Below are positions 59,936 through 64,000 of a stretch of DNA of 64,000 nucleotides, piece after piece. Each line of letters opens with the position of its first letter. Positions within the stretch are counted from its first letter, which is position 1. The notes beneath the pieces were generated by a model, which was given only the letters and a program-made list of their open reading frames with translations, did not search any database and was not told the DNA's origin. Origin of the DNA: Bacteroidaceae bacterium. GTDB lineage: Bacteria; Bacteroidota; Bacteroidia; Bacteroidales; Bacteroidaceae. The position numbers and the translations under genes are program-made. The stretch covers positions 1 through 64,000 of the forward strand of contig JAKSIX010000003.1 of NCBI GenBank assembly GCA_024398595.1, given 5' to 3'.

Positions 59936-62053
59936 ATGTCTGACAAGAATCTTCACCTGACGCGCAACATCGGCATCATGGCTCACATTGATGCCGGTAA
60001 GACTACTACGTCGGAGAGGATTCTGTATTATACCGGTCTTACACATAAGCTCGGTGAAGTGCATGAGGGCTCTGCCACTATGGACTGGATGGTTCAGGAG
60101 CAGGAGCGTGGCATCACTATAACCTCGGCTGCGGTGACAACAAACTGGACTTGGAACAGTCAGACATACAGAATCAATCTGATAGATACTCCGGGGCACG
60201 TGGATTTCACCGCAGAAGTGGAACGCTCCCTGAGAGTACTGGATGGCGCTATTGCGGTTTTCTGTGCGGTGGGTGGTGTACAGCCACAGTCGGAGACCGT
60301 ATGGCATCAGGCCGACAAGTATGGTGTCCCTCGTGTCGCGTACATTAATAAAATGGATCGGACGGGCGCGGACTTCTATGGCGTGGTGGGTCAGATAGCT
60401 GACGTGCTGAAAGCCAATCCGTGTCCGATAGTTATTCCAATCGGAGTCGAGGATACTTTCAAGGGGGTTGTAAACCTTATTGATATGAAAGCCGTCATCT
60501 GGAAGGATGAGACTCTTGGCGCTGAATACGAGATCGGTGAAATTCCGGCTGATATGGCTGATGAGGCTGCCGGCTGGCGTGAGAAACTGATTGAGAATGC
60601 GGCAGAGTCCGATGACGCGATGATGGAAAAATATCTGGAAGATCCAGACACCATTACCCCGAATGAGATTCTTGCTGCTTTGAGGAAGGGCACATTGTCA
60701 CGCAGACTTGTTCCGGTACTCTGCGGCTCGTCATTCAAGAACAAGGGTGTCCAGACACTGCTTGATTCCGTATGCGCGTTCCTGCCTTCTCCGATAGACT
60801 GTAACGGAGTGGATGGAACAGTGCCTCAGACCGGAAAGGAAACACATCGTGATGCGTCCTCAGACGAGAAGACGACGGCGTTGGCTTTCAAGATAGCCAT
60901 TGACCCGTATGTGGGCAAACTGATATTTTTCAGGGTTTATTCGGGAGTCGTCAAGGCCGGTACTATGATTTTCAATTCCCGTTCGGGGAAGAAGGAACGT
61001 GTTACCCGACTTTTCCAGATGTATTCCAAAAAGCAGATTCAGGTTGATGAGGTGGCGGCCGGTGATATAGGTGCTGTTGTGGCACTGAAGGATATACGTA
61101 CCGGCGATACCCTTTGCGATGAGTCATCACCGATAGCTCTTGAAAGTATGGATTTTCCGGAGCCTGTGATAAGCGTAGCCGTAGAGCCCAAGACCGAACG
61201 CGATATGGCGAAGCTGAACGAAGGGCTTGAGCATCTTGCGGAAGAGGATCCGACATTTACTGTGACTGTCGATGAAGAAAGTGGTCAGACGGTGATTTCC
61301 GGTATGGGCGAGCTTCATATAGATATTATCATTGACCGTCTTCGCCGGGAATTCGGGGTAGAGTGCAATCAGGGACGTCCGCAGGTGACATACAAGGAAA
61401 TGATACGCCAGACGGTACGTGTGGACGAGGAGTACAAGAGACAGGTGGGAGGAAAAGGCCGTTTTGCCAGCATTTCGGTTGAGGCCGGTCCTGCCGATCC
61501 GGATTGGAAAGGCGGGCTTCAGTTTGTCAATGCAATAAAGGGCGATGTGCTTCTGAAAGAGTATATCACGGCTGTTGAGAAAGGTTTTGCGTCATGCCTC
61601 AAGACCGGTGTACTGACAGGTGCGCAGATGGAATCAATGAAGGTTACCCTGCTTGACGGTCAGTATCATCCGGTTGATTCTGATGCCCTTTGCTTTGAAG
61701 TTTGTGCTTCGTATGCATTCCGTAATGCTTGTCTGAAGGCCTCACCGATATTGATGGAACCTGTTATGACCCTTGAGGTGGTTACACCTGAGGAGAATAT
61801 GGGTGATGTTATCGCAGATCTGAACAGACGCCGTGGCCAGATAGACGGTATGGAGACGAGCCATTACGGCGCAAAAATCATTAAAGCTCACGTGCCTCTT
61901 GCGGAAATGTTCGGGTATGTGACTGCTTTGAGGACTATAACTTCGGGACGTGCCACATCCTCAATGACGTATGAGCGTCATGTGCCCATGACGGATCAGT
62001 TGGCGAGACAGGTAGTCGGGTCGCAGGGGGGTGACGCGTCTCTGATAAGATGA
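59936..62053 (+). CDS. fusA: Elongation factor G
   Basis: 705-residue translocation GTPase. G1 [19 protein letters not shown] (residues about 16-34), switch [10 protein letters not shown]3 DTPGHVDF, G4 NKMDR, then domains II-V ending with TERHVPM-like [20 protein letters not shown]. Located in the str operon, 21 bases after rpsG, so it is the canonical copy. No frame disruption. Confidence 0.98.
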   Translation: MSDKNLHLTRNIGIMAHIDAGKTTTSERILYYTGLTHKLGEVHEGSATMDWMVQEQERGITITSAAVTTNWTWNSQTYRINLIDTPGHVDFTAEVERSLRVLDGAIAVFCAVGGVQPQSETVWHQADKYGVPRVAYINKMDRTGADFYGVVGQIADVLKANPCPIVIPIGVEDTFKGVVNLIDMKAVIWKDETLGAEYEIGEIPADMADEAAGWREKLIENAAESDDAMMEKYLEDPDTITPNEILAALRKGTLSRRLVPVLCGSSFKNKGVQTLLDSVCAFLPSPIDCNGVDGTVPQTGKETHRDASSDEKTTALAFKIAIDPYVGKLIFFRVYSGVVKAGTMIFNSRSGKKERVTRLFQMYSKKQIQVDEVAAGDIGAVVALKDIRTGDTLCDESSPIALESMDFPEPVISVAVEPKTERDMAKLNEGLEHLAEEDPTFTVTVDEESGQTVISGMGELHIDIIIDRLRREFGVECNQGRPQVTYKEMIRQTVRVDEEYKRQVGGKGRFASISVEAGPADPDWKGGLQFVNAIKGDVLLKEYITAVEKGFASCLKTGVLTGAQMESMKVTLLDGQYHPVDSDALCFEVCASYAFRNACLKASPILMEPVMTLEVVTPEENMGDVIADLNRRRGQIDGMETSHYGAKIIKAHVPLAEMFGYVTALRTITSGRATSSMTYERHVPMTDQLARQVVGSQGGDASLIR

Positions 62054-62130
62054 TTTGATTAACGCGGTCGGAATAGCAAATGACTCTTATTCTGAGCGCA
62101 ATGTATAATGTATTATTAAAATAAGGTATT

Positions 62131-62436
62131 ATGAGTCAGAAAATCAGAATCAAACTGAAGTCTTACGACCACAATCTGGTTGATAAGTCAGCGGAGAAGA
62201 TTGTCAAGACTGTAAAGGCTACAGGTGCTGTTGTCAGTGGTCCTATTCCACTCCCTACGCACAAGAGTATCTTTACCGTTAACCGTTCAACGTTCGTTAA
62301 CAAGAAGTCGCGTGAGCAGTTCCAGCTGTCAGCATTCAAGAGACTGATAGACATTTACAGCTCAACTGCAAAGACTGTTGACGCTCTGATGAAGCTTGAG
62401 CTTCCGAGTGGTGTGGAGGTTGAGATTAAGGTTTGA
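62131..62436 (+). CDS. rpsJ: 30S ribosomal protein S10
   Basis: 101-residue S10, also the NusE antitermination partner in other bacteria. [40 protein letters not shown] and [20 protein letters not shown] are conserved. It follows fusA directly; the tuf gene often found there is absent, as is common in Bacteroidota. Confidence 0.98.
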   Translation: MSQKIRIKLKSYDHNLVDKSAEKIVKTVKATGAVVSGPIPLPTHKSIFTVNRSTFVNKKSREQFQLSAFKRLIDIYSSTAKTVDALMKLELPSGVEVEIKV

Positions 62437-62486
62437 TTGTTTTTTAGAGTTGGAAAATTTATTCAGTAACTTAATTTTTATTTGAA

Positions 62487-63104
62487 ATGCCAGGATTATT
62501 AGGAAAAAAGATCGGTATGACATCGGTCTTCGGTGCTGATGGGAAGAATGTTCCATGCACCGTTATCGAAGTTGGTCCTTGCGTGGTTACTCAGATCAAG
62601 AGTGTTGAGAAGGATGGTTATGAGGCTGTTCAGCTTGGCTTCGAGGATGCCAAGGAGAAGAACACTTCCGCACCTCTTATGGGACACTTCAAGAAAGCTG
62701 GTGTAACTCCGAAGAGACACTTGGCCGAGTTCAAGAATTTTGACAAAGCCCTCAATCTGGGCGATGTCCTGACTGTGGATTTCTTCAGCGATGTCAATTT
62801 CGTTGACGTGATTGCTGTATCAAAGGGCCATGGCTATCAGGGTGTTGTTAAAAGACACGGATTCGGTGGCGTAGGTCAGCAGACTCACGGTCAGCACAAC
62901 CGCGGCCGTAAGCCGGGTTCTATTGGTGCTTGCTCATACCCTGCACAGGTATTCAAGGGTATGCGTATGGCAGGTCATATGGGTAACGAGCAGGTGACTA
63001 CACAGAACCTGCAGATTTTGAAGGTTATTCCGGAGCATAACCTGCTTCTCATAAAGGGATCTATTCCGGGATATAAAGGTGCAATCGTTTCAATTCTGAA
63101 GTAA
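62487..63104 (+). CDS. rplC: 50S ribosomal protein L3
   Basis: 205-residue L3 near the peptidyl transferase centre. [57 protein letters not shown] and [15 protein letters not shown] are conserved. One-base overlap with rplD. Confidence 0.98.
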   Translation: MPGLLGKKIGMTSVFGADGKNVPCTVIEVGPCVVTQIKSVEKDGYEAVQLGFEDAKEKNTSAPLMGHFKKAGVTPKRHLAEFKNFDKALNLGDVLTVDFFSDVNFVDVIAVSKGHGYQGVVKRHGFGGVGQQTHGQHNRGRKPGSIGACSYPAQVFKGMRMAGHMGNEQVTTQNLQILKVIPEHNLLLIKGSIPGYKGAIVSILK

Positions 63105-63745
63105 TGGAAGCTAGCGTATATAACATAAAAGGTGAGGATACCGGTAAGAAGGTAGTTCTCGACGATTCCGTTTTCGGTATTGAGCCGAACGATCACGTTA
63201 TCTATCTTGATGTAAAGCAGTACCTGGCAAACAGACGTCAGGGAACCCACAAGTCAAAGGAAAGAAGCGAGATTAGCGGTTCCACAAAGAAGCTTGGCCG
63301 TCAGAAAGGTGGTGGTGGCGCACGTCGTGGTGACATCAACTCTCCGGTTCTGGTAGGCGGTGGCCGTGTGTTCGGTCCGACCCCACGTGATTACAGCTTC
63401 AAACTGAACAAGAAAGTCAAGCAGCTTGCACGTCGTTCAGCTTTGTCATACAAGGCTCAGGAGAATGCGATTATTGTTCTTGAAGACTTCTCAATGGAAG
63501 CTCCAAAAACTAAAGAATTCATAAAAATCTTAAATAATCTTAATATTTCTGATAAAAAATCGCTCTTTGTCCTGCCCGAAAATGACAATTTTGTAATTTT
63601 GTCGGCTCGAAATCTGCAGAAGACTCAGGTGGTTAACGCCCCTTCAGTCAATACATACAGTATTTTGAACGCAGAGACTCTTGTCATGACGGAGAAGTCT
63701 TTAGGGATTATCAACAGCATGTTAACAAAAGTTGAGGAGGCATAA
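63104..63745 (+). CDS. rplD: 50S ribosomal protein L4
   Basis: 213-residue L4, with an exit-tunnel loop containing [20 protein letters not shown] and [20 protein letters not shown], and a globular end. The start overlaps the rplC stop by one base. The bases around 63500-63600 are more AT-rich than the rest of the operon. Confidence 0.98.
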   Translation: MEASVYNIKGEDTGKKVVLDDSVFGIEPNDHVIYLDVKQYLANRRQGTHKSKERSEISGSTKKLGRQKGGGGARRGDINSPVLVGGGRVFGPTPRDYSFKLNKKVKQLARRSALSYKAQENAIIVLEDFSMEAPKTKEFIKILNNLNISDKKSLFVLPENDNFVILSARNLQKTQVVNAPSVNTYSILNAETLVMTEKSLGIINSMLTKVEEA

Positions 63746-63747
63746 AG

Positions 63748-64000
63748 ATGAGTTGTATAGTAAAACCGCTTGTAACGGAGAAGATGAACTCCATTACAGA
63801 GAAGTTCCCGAACAGGTTCGGGTTCATTGTACTTCCTGAGGCCAACAAGTTGGAGATAAAGAAGGAAATAGAGAATTTGTATAATGTGACTGTCGTGGAT
63901 GTCAACACAAGCGTGCGTTTGGGCAAGGACAAGTCACGTTACACCCGTAAGGGTTTTGCAAAAGGCCGTGCCAATTGGACGAAGAAGGCTATTGTAACTC
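63748..64000 (+). CDS. rplW: 50S ribosomal protein L23 (3' partial)
   Basis: First 84 codons of L23, cut by the window end: MSCIVKPLVTEKMNSITEKF, then PNRFGFIVLPEANKLEIKKE and the VTVVDVNTSVRLGKDKSRYT loop. L23 sits at the tunnel exit and docks signal recognition particle and trigger factor. Starts 2 bases after rplD. Confidence 0.96.
   Translation, partial: MSCIVKPLVTEKMNSITEKFPNRFGFIVLPEANKLEIKKEIENLYNVTVVDVNTSVRLGKDKSRYTRKGFAKGRANWTKKAIVT

Noticed and set aside
1-64000. CRISPR arrays, rRNA genes, prophage or insertion sequences
   Set aside because: No regularly spaced direct repeats, no rRNA-like sequence, no transposase and no phage structural genes were seen on either strand.

Overview
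The window reads as a chromosomal segment of a Bacteroidales bacterium (phylum Bacteroidota); the family cannot be fixed from the sequence alone. Reasons: promoters of the Bacteroides type (TAnnTTTG, in several cases with TTTG or TTG 19 bases upstream), two SusC/SusD outer-membrane uptake pairs, type IX secretion (T9SS) genes porU, porV, sprA and porT, an N-succinylornithine-type carbamoyltransferase for arginine synthesis, meso-diaminopimelate dehydrogenase, and a str operon that runs straight into the S10 operon. Most of the window is compact housekeeping sequence without long empty stretches.

Layout. 1-1.4 kb: end of rpsB and tsf. 1.45-8.1 kb: a SUI1-family gene facing left, then FAH-family hydrolase, porU, porV and ispF to the right. 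8.1-10.1 kb: leftward yicC-gmk-nadD. 10.2-16.9 kb: a tightly packed rightward operon tsaB-DUF4290-murA-rimM-M23 protein-dxr-rseP. 16.9-20.6 kb: cca, a lipoprotein and an NSS-type transporter. 20.7-28.6 kb: leftward ruvA-sprA. 28.7-30.85 kb: ddh and a DUF2007/carbamoyltransferase fusion. 30.85-34.7 kb: leftward PASTA protein-rluD-ddl-acyltransferase. 34.8-46.3 kb: the accessory region, two divergent SusC/SusD loci separated by a tyrosine recombinase gene. 46.5-55.6 kb: rpmH, efp, radC, a DUF59 protein, lpxH, ackA/pta, tRNA-Met, a START-like protein, an LptF/G permease, an aminotransferase and a small ferredoxin. 55.7-64 kb: porT, rplS, a LolD-like ATPase, asd, then rpsL-rpsG-fusA-rpsJ-rplC-rplD-rplW.

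The most interesting part is 39480-41124. A 394-residue tyrosine recombinase lies between two perfect inverted repeats of 170 bp. Each repeat starts with a 27-bp palindromic site and runs through the 5' leader into the first codons of a SusC gene, one reading left and one reading right. The 1.3-kb unique segment between them holds only the recombinase and about 125 bp of noncoding DNA, which carries the only good Bacteroides-type -7 box seen there, facing the left SusC. The simplest reading is a self-contained flip cassette: the recombinase inverts the segment that carries its own gene plus an outward promoter, so that one of two different SusC/SusD systems is expressed at a time. This is inference from structure; inversion itself is not shown by a single sequence.

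Other notable points: MurA has Asp in place of the usual fosfomycin-target Cys; an M23 peptidase homologue lacks the mid-domain catalytic His; a DUF2007 domain is fused in frame to the arginine-pathway carbamoyltransferase; a palindromic AACTTG repeat family sits directly upstream of two leftward promoters; and two short genes (rpmH, 53 aa; a 2x[4Fe-4S] ferredoxin, 56 aa) were found by direct reading.
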